Shown: positions 1 through 8,691, counted from the first letter of the stretch. The stretch is 35,152 nucleotides of DNA from Thermomicrobiales bacterium (GCA_041390825.1 JAWKPF010000040.1:1-35152), one strand, 5' to 3'. Notes: a model not told the origin generated them from the sequence alone. A program made the numbers and translations.

Positions 1-786
1 CGTGCCGCGCTCTTTCCCTTCCGCGTCGATGTTGCTCACGGTCGAGACCGCGCCCGAGGCCGCCAGTTGCGGTTCTGTCCAGGTGAGGCCCCCGTCATAC
101 GACTTGGCCACCGCCATGTTCAGCACGGCTACTTGCGACGAAATCGTACCGAGCACGAAATCGCGCACCCCGATCGAAATCATCGAAATGTAGACATTGC
201 CATCCCGGTCGAATGCAACCACCGGGTCGCCCGCGCCGCTTATGTCATCGCGGAAATAGAGAATCTGGTTCGGTCCTTCCCAGGTCTCCCCGGCATCCCA
301 GGAGACATAGACCGACATCACCGAACCCATGTTGTAGTCGATCGTGCCCATGACCAGGTGGTCGGGATCGGTGGGATCGACCACCATGTGCGGCTCGGTT
401 TGAAATGGCGAATAGCCATAGTTGCGTGTGATGAGCAGATTGCGGCTGAACCCCGGCGCGGGATTGCGGAACGGCACCTGCTGATTCGCGCTCGGTTCTT
501 GCCCGCCGCTGCCGGCCACCGCGCTCAAGTACGGATCGCTAATGATGCCCCGGTCCACATAGAACCGTTCCAGGGCCAGCTTCGCGCCGTTCGAGGCAAA
601 CTGCCGGTCGATCACAACGAGATCGCCGAAGTTCAGCGGTCGTCCGGCGAGCTGGTCGCTTCCCTGCGCGACGACCCCGCGCGGTTCCAACCCGGTTAGC
701 AACGGCGCCAGCACCAGCAGCGCCACGACCCCTACGGTCGCGAGGCGCCACCCTTGCCGGCGTTTCTGTCGGAATTGTGAAAACAT
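1..786 (-). CDS. Secreted Asp-box (BNR) sialidase-like beta-propeller, 5' part
   Basis: The reading frame starts at ATG 786 and stays open to the window edge, giving 262 residues with the C-terminus missing. An AGAGGTGA ribosome site lies just upstream on the minus strand. Residues 14-32 form a hydrophobic segment after a basic N-terminus, so the protein is exported or anchored. Two Asp-box motifs are visible, SWDAGETW (residues 162-169) and SYDGGLTW (229-236); these mark blades of sialidase-type beta-propellers. A stretch near 131-150 (EPHMVVDPTDPDHLVMGT) is the usual lead-in to such propellers in secreted exo-sialidase-like proteins. Enzymatic activity cannot be claimed, because the arginine triad and nucleophile region would lie in the missing part; many members are non-catalytic. 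It is divergently arranged with the next gene. Confidence 0.8.
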   Translation of the reverse strand, partial: MFSQFRQKRRQGWRLATVGVVALLVLAPLLTGLEPRGVVAQGSDQLAGRPLNFGDLVVIDRQFASNGAKLALERFYVDRGIISDPYLSAVAGSGGQEPSANQQVPFRNPAPGFSRNLLITRNYGYSPFQTEPHMVVDPTDPDHLVMGTIDYNMGSVMSVYVSWDAGETWEGPNQILYFRDDISGAGDPVVAFDRDGNVYISMISIGVRDFVLGTISSQVAVLNMAVAKSYDGGLTWTEPQLAASGAVSTVSNIDAEGKERGT

Positions 787-1069
787 GCGGCTCACCTCTT
801 CGACCGGTGGTGAATGTCGGAGAAATCGTCCCTGACGGATTTGCCCGGCTCGCCGTCTTTGCGAGCCTGTTTCTCTGATGCGGACGTCTGAGTTCCTAGT
901 ATCGCGCAGAATCCTGAACGAATTCCTCGACTCTGCACCATGCTAGACTCTCGCTGACGCTCAGTCTATCGCGCCCGCGTAGCTTCGCACCGCGCAGGCC
1001 GTGGCCAGGACGCTCGACGCTGCATTCGTTCGCCGCGCACCGACCCGATCGCCGAGGAGCCACCCAGCG

Positions 1070-1987
1070 ATGTCATCGATCACAAATCGCGCTCGACTCT
1101 TCGCCGTGCTGGCGTCCGCCATGCTCATCGTCACGCTCGTCGGGGCGGTTTTCGCCTTCGGTCGGGTCGACGCACAGGACGATAGTCCAGTCGGCCAGTG
1201 GTCGGTCGCGCTTGCCCGCACCGATATTCCGGTCGATATCGCCAGTTCCATGTCGTACGTTGGCCGCTGGCGGCTCGGCATCGAGGCAGACGGCACGTTC
1301 GAGGCCGAGCGCACCGATGCCGGCGTAGTCATCGAAGGCACCTGGACCACCGATGGCGACCAGATCACCTTCACCGACGAATCCGGCCTGCTCTCGTGCG
1401 GAAACGCGGCTGCCGCTCCGATCATCGAAAGCGACATGGCAACGGGCACCTACAAATGGGTCCGCTCCGGCAAGAATCTCACCTTTACCCAGGTCGACGA
1501 TTCGTGCCCCGGTCGCATCATCTTGCTGACCACGTTTTCCTTCAACACCTTCGTTGCCTGCTCGACGATCCCGCTGACGACCGCTGAGTTGCTTGGCACC
1601 CCCGTGGCCAGTCCGATCGCGGTCGAGACGGTCGAACTCCCAACCGTGCCCGCGTCGTCACCTGAACCGCTCAATGCCACCTTCGAACGCGAGATCGACG
1701 ACCTGCTCGATCAGCTCACCGCCTGCTGGGCAAGCCGCGAGCCAGAACGCTGGTTGCCGCTGCTCAGCAACGAGTTCCGCGACGCGCTGATCACCTCCGA
1801 CCCGAACTTCCTGGAGACGCTCACCATTTCGATGTCGTCCCCCATCGTCTGGGAACGCGCCGGCGAAATCACCATCGTCGCGCCGAACCAGATCACCGCT
1901 CCCGTCAAATCGACCGTCGGCACTGAGCAGGATTTCCAGACCTTTGTCTTCGTCTTCGAAGACGGGCAATGGAAGTGGAACGGGTAG
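1070..1987 (+). CDS. Membrane-anchored/secreted protein, possible NTF2-like C-terminus
   Basis: A 305-residue protein of unknown function. I chose ATG 1070, with GAGGAG about ten bases upstream, over an earlier in-frame GTG at 1001 because the protein then starts with a typical basic n-region followed by a hydrophobic helix (about residues 9-32, ending near VDAQ). Residues about 40-170 form a beta-rich domain with a lipocalin-like pattern (GRWRLGIEADGTFEAER, then GTWTTDGDQITFTDESG), the layout of extracytoplasmic proteins that fold as a small barrel. The last 100 residues (FEREIDDLLDQLTACWASRE, ending QDFQTFVFVFEDGQWKWNG) resemble an NTF2/SnoaL-like cone. Family membership is judged by eye only. 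No cofactor or catalytic motif is evident. Confidence 0.75.
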   Translation: MSSITNRARLFAVLASAMLIVTLVGAVFAFGRVDAQDDSPVGQWSVALARTDIPVDIASSMSYVGRWRLGIEADGTFEAERTDAGVVIEGTWTTDGDQITFTDESGLLSCGNAAAAPIIESDMATGTYKWVRSGKNLTFTQVDDSCPGRIILLTTFSFNTFVACSTIPLTTAELLGTPVASPIAVETVELPTVPASSPEPLNATFEREIDDLLDQLTACWASREPERWLPLLSNEFRDALITSDPNFLETLTISMSSPIVWERAGEITIVAPNQITAPVKSTVGTEQDFQTFVFVFEDGQWKWNG

Positions 1988-1997
1988 CGATGTCCAG

Positions 1998-2091
1998 GGT
2001 CCAGTGTCCAGGGTCCAACACGGGCCGTTTTCCCCACCAGCGCCCAGGCATCGATGTCAGCTTTGGACCCTCGACCCTGGACACTGGACCC
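1998..2091. repeat. GTCCAG-family inverted repeat, copy 1
   Basis: Two 19-base arms are exact reverse complements: 1998-2016 (GGGTCCAGTGTCCAGGGTC) and 2073-2091, with about 56 bases between them. The unit GTCCAG/CTGGAC recurs at 17941-18062 and 18877-18948. It lies directly behind the preceding stop codon and ends ten bases before the next ATG, so it could act as a transcript-end hairpin. There is no T-tract, so it is not a standard terminator. Confidence 0.85.
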
Positions 2092-2100
2092 TCGTAACGA

Positions 2101-2271
2101 ATGCCTGACCTCGATCCTGTCGAGCCGCCCGCCAATCCCGAGATGGAGCTCGATCCAACCTCGGAAGATTCGACAGTGGGCACCGGGTCGGTCCTGGCCA
2201 TCGGCTGCTCGCTCATCGTGCTGCTGATCCTCATCGTCGGGATCGCGCTCTTCATTTCCCGCCAGTCGTAG
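2101..2271 (+). CDS. 56-residue single-helix membrane protein
   Basis: A short frame from ATG 2101 encodes an acidic, proline-rich N-terminus (MPDLDPVEPPANPEMELD) followed by one strongly hydrophobic helix (about residues 29-52, VLAIGCSLIVLLILIVGIAL) and a short FISRQS tail. Composition and codon use fit a real small membrane protein with the N-terminus probably outside and the tail in the cytoplasm. No good ribosome site precedes the ATG, because the repeat arm ends ten bases upstream, so translation would be weak or from a leaderless message. I do not recognise a family. It may be a chance frame, but the organised acidic-tail/helix architecture argues for a gene. Confidence 0.5.
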   Translation: MPDLDPVEPPANPEMELDPTSEDSTVGTGSVLAIGCSLIVLLILIVGIALFISRQS

Positions 2272-2343
2272 CGATTTGGCACAATTGATCGAAAGACGTC
2301 GTGGCCGACCGCTTCCGGATCGCGCCGAGAGGAGCATGCGCAC

Positions 2344-3819
2344 GTGGCAACCGCTTCACCAGAAAAAACCTGGGGAAACTACATTGGCGGCGAATGGATC
2401 GCCTCCGAGTCTGGCAAGACCTTCGAAAGCCGGAACCCCTCCAACACCAATGAGTTGATCGGCGAGTTCGCCTCCTCGACCAAATCCGATGTCGATGCCG
2501 CCATTCAGGCGGCCACCGACGCCTTTCCCAAGTGGCGGGACACGAACGTTGTCGCGCGCTCGGTCATCTTGTTGAAAGCCGCCGAGATTCTCGCCTCGCG
2601 TCAGGCCGAGATCGGCAAGGAGCTGACGCGGGAGGAAGGCAAGACCCTCAAGGAAGGCATCGGCGAGACTGGCCGAGCCATCCAGATCCTGCGCTACTAC
2701 GCCGGCGAAGCTCAGCAACCGAACGGCGAGCACTATCCGTCCATGAACCCGGATACGCTGCTCTACACCACCCGCGAGCCGCTCGGGGTCGTTGGCGTCA
2801 TCACCCCCTGGAACTTCCCCATCGCCATTCCGGCCTGGAAAATCGCTCCGGCGCTCGCCTTCGGCAACACAGTCGTTTTCAAGCCCGCCAGCGCCACACC
2901 CCTGTTGGCCGCGCGCTTCGTCGAGGCATTGGGTGAGGCCGGGTTGCCCCCCGGCGTGCTCAATCTCGTCACCGGCAGCGCCTCCACCGTCGGGGATCCG
3001 CTGGTGGAAGACGACCGCATCGCCGCCATTTCCTTCACCGGCTCCGGCGAGGTCGGACGCAAGCTCTCGATGACGGCCGCCAGACGCGGAGCCAAGATTC
3101 AGCTCGAGCTCGGCGGCCAGAACCCGGCCATCGTGCTCGCCGACGCGGATATGAATCACGCGCTCCAGCACGTCATGACCGGCGCGATGTGGTCCAGCGG
3201 CCAGAAATGCACCGCCACCAGCCGAGCAATCGTCCATCGCTCGATCGTGGACGAATTCACCAGCAAGCTGCACGACAAGATCAAGAGCCTGAAGGTGGGC
3301 AATCCGCTCGACGAGTCGACGCATCTCGGCCCGGTCATTTCCGCCGAAGCGGCCGACAACGTGGTGGCCGGCGCGGATCGAGCGAAATCCGATGGCGCCG
3401 AACTGCTCGCCGGAGGCGAACGACTGACCAGCGATGGCCGCGAGCATGGCTTTTTCGTCGCGCCAACGTTGTTCGCGAATGTCGATCCATCGTCGCATCT
3501 GGGTCAGGAGGAGATCTTCGGCCCGATCATGGGCGTCATTCCGGTCGACGACATGGACCAGGCCATCGAGATCGCCAATTCGGTCAAGTACGGACTCTCC
3601 GCCTCGATCTTCACGCGTGATCTCGGCCGCGCGCTTCAGTTCGCCAAGAAGATCCAGGCCGGTATCGTGCACATCAACAGCGAGACTCCCGGCGCCGAAC
3701 CGCAAGTGCCGTTCGGTGGCTACAAGGGCTCCAGCTCCTATTCACGCGAGCAGGGCAAATCGGCCCGCGATTTCTACACCCAGGTCAAGACGGTTTACAT
3801 CGATCCGCCGCCGGCCTGA
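2344..3819 (+). CDS. Aldehyde dehydrogenase, ketoglutarate-semialdehyde (YcbD/GucD) type
   Basis: A 491-residue NAD(P)-dependent aldehyde dehydrogenase that oxidises an aldehyde to the acid in the cytoplasm. The start is GTG 2344, preceded by GAGAGGAG at about 2327-2334; the ATG at 2336 is in another frame. Visible family residues are the TPWNFP loop with Asn157, Lys180 in VVFKPAS, the FTGSGEVG turn (231-238), general base Glu255 in LELGG, nucleophile Cys289 in SSGQKCTATSR, and EEIFGP. Full length matches the roughly 490-residue family norm. The loops TPWNFPIAIPAWKIAPALAF and GQKCTATSR resemble Bacillus YcbD-type 2,5-dioxovalerate (alpha-ketoglutarate semialdehyde) dehydrogenases, the last step of oxidative pentose or glucarate breakdown. 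No other gene of such a pathway is next to it, so the substrate is an inference and related semialdehydes remain possible. Confidence 0.92.
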   Translation: MATASPEKTWGNYIGGEWIASESGKTFESRNPSNTNELIGEFASSTKSDVDAAIQAATDAFPKWRDTNVVARSVILLKAAEILASRQAEIGKELTREEGKTLKEGIGETGRAIQILRYYAGEAQQPNGEHYPSMNPDTLLYTTREPLGVVGVITPWNFPIAIPAWKIAPALAFGNTVVFKPASATPLLAARFVEALGEAGLPPGVLNLVTGSASTVGDPLVEDDRIAAISFTGSGEVGRKLSMTAARRGAKIQLELGGQNPAIVLADADMNHALQHVMTGAMWSSGQKCTATSRAIVHRSIVDEFTSKLHDKIKSLKVGNPLDESTHLGPVISAEAADNVVAGADRAKSDGAELLAGGERLTSDGREHGFFVAPTLFANVDPSSHLGQEEIFGPIMGVIPVDDMDQAIEIANSVKYGLSASIFTRDLGRALQFAKKIQAGIVHINSETPGAEPQVPFGGYKGSSSYSREQGKSARDFYTQVKTVYIDPPPA

Positions 3820-3921
3820 TCGTCACCCGTTCAGTCGAACCTGAGCACGTAGCTCGACGGTGTTTTTCTCAGGGCCACGGAGACGCGAGTCCGGACCCGC
3901 AATCGAAAGGAGTTTCGCCCC

Positions 3922-4371
3922 ATGGCGGATATCATGACCGAACGCACCTCGACCGCAAATTGGTCAGGGAATCTCTTCGAAGGATCGGGCAACTTCCGCG
4001 TCGGTTCGGGCGCATTTGGCCCATTGGACGTCAGTTGGGCCCGCCGCGCCGGCGAGCCGGAAGGCGCCACCAGCCCTGAGGAGCTGATCGCCGCGGCGCA
4101 CGCCTCGTGCTACGCGATGGCGCTCTCCAATGCCCTTGCCGAGAACGGCACGCCGGCGCAGAGCCTGGAAGTCACCTCGAAGGTCGGTTTTGGCCCGAAG
4201 GAAGGTGGCGGCGTGGCAGTGAAGTACTCGAAGCTCTCCGTCAAAGGCAAGGTCGACGGGGTGACTGCGGAGCAGTTCGCCGAGCTCGCCAAAGCAGGAG
4301 AAGCCGGCTGCCCGATTTCCAATGCTCTGCGCAACAACGTCGCCATCGAGCTCGAGTCCACGCTGGCCTAA
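3922..4371 (+). CDS. OsmC/Ohr-family peroxidase-like protein
   Basis: A 149-residue OsmC-fold protein, probably a cytoplasmic thiol peroxidase reducing organic hydroperoxides. The two reactive cysteines are in the expected places: Cys63 in HASCYAMALS and Cys130 in GCPISNAL. The segment SPEELIAAAHASCYAMAL is the family hallmark. AAAGGAG lies about ten bases before ATG 3922; a second in-frame ATG at 3934 is less well placed. Family members exchange electrons with dihydrolipoyl or thioredoxin-like partners, which are not encoded here. The gene is monocistronic, 102 bases after the aldehyde dehydrogenase stop and closed by a strong terminator. Confidence 0.92.
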   Translation: MADIMTERTSTANWSGNLFEGSGNFRVGSGAFGPLDVSWARRAGEPEGATSPEELIAAAHASCYAMALSNALAENGTPAQSLEVTSKVGFGPKEGGGVAVKYSKLSVKGKVDGVTAEQFAELAKAGEAGCPISNALRNNVAIELESTLA

Positions 4372-4392
4372 CGATCGCGAGCATCGCATTGC

Positions 4393-4428
4393 AGAAGCCC
4401 TGTTCCCTTCGCGGAACGGGGCTTCTTT
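4393..4428 (+). terminator. Intrinsic terminator of the osmC-like gene
   Basis: A 14-base-pair stem, AGAAGCCCTGTTCC (4393-4406) against GGAACGGGGCTTCT (4413-4426) with one G-T pair, is followed by a short T-run (4426-4428). It begins 21 bases after the stop codon. Confidence 0.85.
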
Positions 4429-4504
4429 GCTTGTCCTGCCCATACCAATCGTCCTCCTGTACACTCAGTTCACGTCACGCCGATCCAACCCGGAGCATCC
4501 ATCC

Positions 4505-6637
4505 ATGCCGACTACCAACCGCCTCATCGTCCGCGGCGCTTGTGCCCACGACTGTCCTGACGGTTGCTCCTTCATCTCTGAGGTCGAAAACGGCAAGGTC
4601 GTCGATTTCTATGCCAATCCGGACCATCCCATCACCCAGGGGTGGCTCTGCGCCAAGGTCCGTCCCTATCTCGATCGGGTCTATGCGCCAGATCGGCTCG
4701 AATATCCGCTGCGGCGCGTCGGACCCAAAGGCGCGAACCAATGGGAGCGCATCACCTGGGACGACGCCATCGCCGAAATCGCCACCCGTTGGACCGACAT
4801 CATCGCCGACTACGGCGCGGCTGCCATCCTGCCTTATTCCTTCAGCGGCACGCTGGGCATGGTCGAGAATCTGGTCGCCGCCAACCGGCTCTGGAATCGC
4901 ATGGGCGCCTCCGGTCTCGAGCGAACCATTTGCGACGCTGCCGCAACCGCTGCCTGCAAAGCTACCCTCGGCGGCAAGCCGGGTATGGATCCGCGCGAGA
5001 TAAAGCACAGCGATCTCATCGTCATCTGGGGGCACAACCCCTCCAGCACGTCGCCCCACTTCGTCCCCATTCTGCGCGAAGCGCAACGGAATGGGACGTT
5101 TGTCGTCGTCATCGATCCGCGCCGCACCCGATCGGCTCGCGCCGCCGACCTGCACATCCGGCCGAACCCATCGACCGATGCCGCTCTCGCATTGGGCATG
5201 ATCGACATCATCTTCACCGAGAACCGGCACGACGAGGCATTTCTCGATGCGCACACCATTGGGTGGCGCGAGCTGCGCGCCCGCGCCGCAAACTACCCGA
5301 TAGAGCGAGTCTCCCAAATCACCGGATTGGATGAAGAGATGATCGTCGACCTCGCCCATCGCTGGGTCGATGCGCGCGCCCCGCTGGTGAAATTCAACGA
5401 CGGTATCCAACGTCACCAGAACGGCGGCCAAACCATCCGCGCGATCCTTGCGCTTCCGGCAGTCACTGGCAGCTATGGCAAGCTGGGCGCCGGAGCGTTC
5501 TATTCCCAAAGCAGCCAGATCGTGTGGAACGGCGAGGCGATCGGCAAGCATTCCGAGTGCCCGCCCACTCCGCGCGTCGTCAATATGAACCGGCTCGGAG
5601 CCGCGCTCACCGGCGAGATCAGCGATCCGCCCATCAAGGCGTTCTATTGCTTCATCGCCAACCCGGTCACGTCGACGCCCAATTCACCCAGGATCATCAG
5701 CGGGCTCCTGCGCGACGATCTCTTCACTGTCGTTCACGACCAGTTCATGACCGACACCGCCCGTTTCGCGGATATCGTGTTGCCCGCTACTTCACAGCTC
5801 GAAGTCGACGACGTCGTCAAGCCGTCCGGGCATCGCCATCTGCATTTCAACAAGGCCGCCATGGCCCCGCGCGGCGAATCGCGCGGCAACTGGGATGTCC
5901 AGCGCCACCTCGCCAAGGCCCTGGGCTACACCGAGCCATGGTTCGATCAAACCAACGCCGAAGTCGCGCGCGAGGTTTTCGAGGCCACCAGGCGCACCAA
6001 TCGCTATCTGGCCGGTATCGAATTCGACGATCTGGTCGACAAGGGTTGGGTTCCGTACGCCGAAACCGATGACGGCTCGACGTTCAATTGGCCCAATCTC
6101 GAGTTTGGCACGCCGTCCGGCAAGATCGAGCTGTATTGCGAGGCGATGATTCCGCTTGGCGTCGATCCCCTTCCTGACCATGTAGTCCCGGATGAACTCG
6201 TCGATCGTGAGTCTGATGAGCTCGTACTGGTGACTGGAGCCGCGCATCACTTCGTCTCCAGTTCCTTTGCGAACCAGCCAGCGCTGTTGCGCAAGGAAGG
6301 CAACCCCTTCCTGGAAATCCATCCCACGGACGCGAAGTCACGCGGAATCGAAAGCGGCGATCCGCTGCTGATCGAAAACGATCGCGGTTGGTGCCTGTTG
6401 ATCGCCGACGTGACCGACGATGTCGTCCCCGGCTTTGCCGTTTCGCCCAAGGGATACTGGGCGCAGAACTCGCTTGCTGGCCGCAACGTCAACTGGCTTA
6501 CCCCTGACATCCTGGCCGATCTCGGCAACCAGGCCGTTTTCCATAGCAATCTCGTGCGCGTGCGCAAGCTCTCGCCCGAGGAGTTCGAAGCCCGCGCCGC
6601 GACCAATGGCCTCGAACCCGCGCTCGTACCTGCCTGA
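4505..6637 (+). CDS. Molybdopterin-dependent oxidoreductase with [4Fe-4S] cluster
   Basis: A 710-residue catalytic subunit of the DMSO-reductase superfamily, single-chain in this locus. ATG 4505 has GGAG nine bases upstream. Cluster ligands are Cys13, Cys17, Cys21 (CAHDCPDGC) and Cys49 (GWLCAK). The molybdopterin half-domains follow: residues about 80-450 with VIDPRRTRSA and a WGHNPSSTSPH loop, and a C-terminal molydopterin-dinucleotide-binding beta-barrel from about 575 (ELVLVTGAAHHFVSSSF, GYWAQNSLAGRNVNWLTPD). By position Cys143 (TICDAAATAAC) may coordinate molybdenum; this is an inference from spacing. There is no Tat signal, so it is cytoplasmic. No adjacent iron-sulfur or membrane-anchor subunit exists. 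The substrate cannot be assigned from sequence; this subgroup is annotated in many genomes only as molybdopterin oxidoreductase. Confidence 0.92.
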   Translation: MPTTNRLIVRGACAHDCPDGCSFISEVENGKVVDFYANPDHPITQGWLCAKVRPYLDRVYAPDRLEYPLRRVGPKGANQWERITWDDAIAEIATRWTDIIADYGAAAILPYSFSGTLGMVENLVAANRLWNRMGASGLERTICDAAATAACKATLGGKPGMDPREIKHSDLIVIWGHNPSSTSPHFVPILREAQRNGTFVVVIDPRRTRSARAADLHIRPNPSTDAALALGMIDIIFTENRHDEAFLDAHTIGWRELRARAANYPIERVSQITGLDEEMIVDLAHRWVDARAPLVKFNDGIQRHQNGGQTIRAILALPAVTGSYGKLGAGAFYSQSSQIVWNGEAIGKHSECPPTPRVVNMNRLGAALTGEISDPPIKAFYCFIANPVTSTPNSPRIISGLLRDDLFTVVHDQFMTDTARFADIVLPATSQLEVDDVVKPSGHRHLHFNKAAMAPRGESRGNWDVQRHLAKALGYTEPWFDQTNAEVAREVFEATRRTNRYLAGIEFDDLVDKGWVPYAETDDGSTFNWPNLEFGTPSGKIELYCEAMIPLGVDPLPDHVVPDELVDRESDELVLVTGAAHHFVSSSFANQPALLRKEGNPFLEIHPTDAKSRGIESGDPLLIENDRGWCLLIADVTDDVVPGFAVSPKGYWAQNSLAGRNVNWLTPDILADLGNQAVFHSNLVRVRKLSPEEFEARAATNGLEPALVPA

Positions 6638-6657
6638 CCCAATGTCGCGCCCTATCT

Positions 6658-7214
6658 GTCATCCCGACCGGAGCTCGCACCCACCCCGTCATCCCGACCG
6701 ATGCTCGCACCAACTCCGTCATCCCGACCGGAGCCCGCACCAACTCCGTCATCCCGACCGGAGCCCGCGCCCTCCTCGTCATCCCGACCGGAGCCTCCGC
6801 AGGCGGAGCGGAGGGATCTCTCGTTCCCATACAACCCCGCCCACGCCCAGAACCGAGCCGTAAGCAACAAGAGATTCTCGACAAGCTCGGAATGACGAGC
6901 TTTCCCGTCATCGCGACCAGAACCCGCACCAACTCCGTCATCCCGACCGGAGCCCGCAGGCGGAGCGGAGGGATCTCTCGTTCCCATTCAACCCACGCCC
7001 ACGCCCAGAACCGAACCGTAAGCAACAAGAGATTCCTCGACAAGCTCGGAATGACGAACCCTCCCGTCATCTCGACCGGTGTCCGCGCCCACCCCGTCAT
7101 CCCGACCGGAGCCCGCAGGCGGAGCGGAGGGATCTCTCGTTCCCATACAACCTACGCCCACGCCCGGAACCGAGACTCGGCCAACCAGAGATTCCTCGAC
7201 AAGCTCGGGATGAC
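6658..7214. repeat. Palindromic repeat array before oppD (GTCATCCCGA family)
   Basis: This 557-base stretch holds no gene. It opens with left-end units beginning GTCATCCCGACCG exactly 30 bases apart (6658, 6688, 6718, 6748, then 6778). Three full elements of 119 bases follow at 6778-6896, 6937-7055 and 7096-7214. Each starts GTCATC(C/G)CGACC, carries GGAGGGATCTCTCGTT in its left arm and AAGAGATT(C)CTCGACAAGCTCGG(A/G)ATGAC in its right arm. The arms are imperfect inverted repeats and can form a long hairpin. The last element ends ten bases before the oppD ATG. Elements with these ends are widespread, non-coding REP/MITE-like sequences in environmental bacteria. Confidence 0.9.
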
Positions 7215-7223
7215 GAGTAGCCC

Positions 7224-8237
7224 ATGAGCACGCCGCTTCTCAGCGTCCAGGACCTCTTCCTCTACTACCGCGCCGGAAAGCGGCCGGTGCATGCGGTCGA
7301 CGGCGTCTCATTCACCATCGACGAACGAGGCCATGCGGTCGGAATCGTGGGCGAATCCGGGTCCGGCAAGACGTCCATGGCCACGGCCCTCATGCGTATG
7401 CTGCCGAAGAACGTCGAGCTCTTCCGTGGTTCCATCCAGCTCGATGGCCGCGAGTTGACCACGTTGTCCAATGACGTTTTCAATCGCGAAATCCGTTGGA
7501 AAAAGATCGCCATGGTCTTCCAGGGCGCCATGAACGTGCTGAACCCGGTCGTTCGCGTGGGAGAGCAGATCGCCGAAACGCTCATCCACGACGGCATGGA
7601 CAAGAAAGCCGCGCTCGCCCGTGCCGAGGAGCTCCTGGAGCGAGTCGGGCTCCCGGCGAGCATCGCTCCCCGCTATCCGCATGAGCTCTCGGGCGGGCAA
7701 CGCCAGCGCGTCGTCATCGCCACCGCGTTGGTGATGGATCCAGACCTGCTCATCCTCGACGAACCGACCTCTGCGCTCGATGTCAGCGTTCAAGCCCAAA
7801 TCATGAACCTGCTCAAGGACCTCAAAGAGGATCCCGGCATCTCCATGATCTTCATCACGCACGACATCGGTCTGGCCAGCGATCTTTGCGATTCGATCGC
7901 GGTTGCCTATGCCGGTCAGCACGTCGAATTCGGTTCCGCCGATCGGGTCTTGGTCGAACCGCATCACCCCTATTCGAGCCTTTTGCTGTCATCGCTGCCC
8001 CGGCTCCACGATCCCGAACCGCCTACCCCTATGCCCGGCGAACCGCCCGATCTTTCCAATCCACCTTCCGGCTGCCGGTTCCATCCTCGATGCCCGTACG
8101 CGTTCGACCCCTGCTCGAGCATCGTTCCCCCAGAGTACAAACTCCCCGACGGCGGCCACGCGCGATGTTTCCTCAACGATTTCGCCCTCGCCGGCAGCCG
8201 CTACCGAATTCACTTGCCGGCCAGTTCCCATGCCTAG
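7224..8237 (+). CDS. oppD: Peptide/nickel-type ABC transporter ATPase, OppD/DppD family
   Basis: A 337-residue ATP-binding subunit that energises uptake of oligopeptides or related solutes. Motifs in order: Walker A GESGSGKT (43-50), Q-loop FQGAMNVLNP (99-108), signature LSGGQRQR (155-162), Walker B LLILDEPT (175-182), D-loop SALDV, and switch His213 (THD). The C-terminal oligo-HPY region has the cysteine-rich stretch GCRFHPRCPYAFDPC, which in some family members binds an iron-sulfur cluster. ATG 7224 follows the repeat array by nine bases (GAGTAGCCC) with no recognisable ribosome site, so translation may be weak or depend on the repeat hairpin. The partner ATPase is downstream, but no permease or solute-binding gene is nearby. 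Confidence 0.93.
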   Translation: MSTPLLSVQDLFLYYRAGKRPVHAVDGVSFTIDERGHAVGIVGESGSGKTSMATALMRMLPKNVELFRGSIQLDGRELTTLSNDVFNREIRWKKIAMVFQGAMNVLNPVVRVGEQIAETLIHDGMDKKAALARAEELLERVGLPASIAPRYPHELSGGQRQRVVIATALVMDPDLLILDEPTSALDVSVQAQIMNLLKDLKEDPGISMIFITHDIGLASDLCDSIAVAYAGQHVEFGSADRVLVEPHHPYSSLLLSSLPRLHDPEPPTPMPGEPPDLSNPPSGCRFHPRCPYAFDPCSSIVPPEYKLPDGGHARCFLNDFALAGSRYRIHLPASSHA

Positions 8238-8255
8238 CCTATCCGCGCTCCCCCC

Positions 8256-8625
8256 GTCATCCCGACCGCAGCCCGTGGCAACTCAGCCATCCCGACCGGA
8301 ACCCGCTACCTCACTCCCGTCATCCCGACCGCAGCCCGCGCCAACTCCGTCATCCCGACCGGAGCCCGCAGGCGGAGCGGAGGGATCTCTCGTTCCCCTC
8401 CGCGCAAGCCCCCGCACCGGAGACAAGGCTTCGACGCAACAAGAGATCCCTCGACAAGCTCGGGATGACGATTCTCCGTCATCCCGCCGTTCGCTAACGA
8501 TTCCGTCATCCCGACCGGAGCCCGCAGGCGGAGTGGAGGGATCTCTCGTTGCCTTCCACGCAAGCCTCCAAACTGGAGACCGGGCTTCGACGCAACAAGA
8601 GATCCCTCGACAAGCTCGGGATGAC
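8256..8625. repeat. Palindromic repeat array between oppD and oppF
   Basis: It starts 19 bases after the oppD stop. Left-end units begin at 8256, 8286, 8319 and 8349 (spacings 30, 33, 30). Two full 121-base elements follow at 8349-8469 and 8505-8625. They belong to the same family as the array before oppD but have a different loop sequence, including CTTCGACGCAACAAGAGATCCCTCGAC in their right half. An extra partial left end (CGTCATCCCGCC) lies near 8477. The 66 bases from 8626 to the oppF start hold no repeat. Confidence 0.9.
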
Positions 8626-8691
8626 ATCGGGGCCCGAGAGGACGTGGGAGCATGGGACGACAGCTCACTTCGGTCCAGCGCGAATCCACCC

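Noticed and set aside
2356..3705. A 449-codon open frame on the minus strand
   Set aside because: It lies fully inside the aldehyde dehydrogenase gene, opposite strand, with composition expected from a high-GC shadow and no family features.
6658..6790. Possible CRISPR array: about 15-base conserved units at an exact 30-base period
   Set aside because: The spacers are short (about 12-15 bases), similar to one another, and the repeated unit is the left end of the neighbouring palindromic element; no cas gene is present.
7903..8691. N-terminal extension of the OppF-type ATPase in an open frame back to 7903
   Set aside because: The extension overlaps the oppD coding end in another frame and then translates the repeat array; the family start matches ATG 8692.
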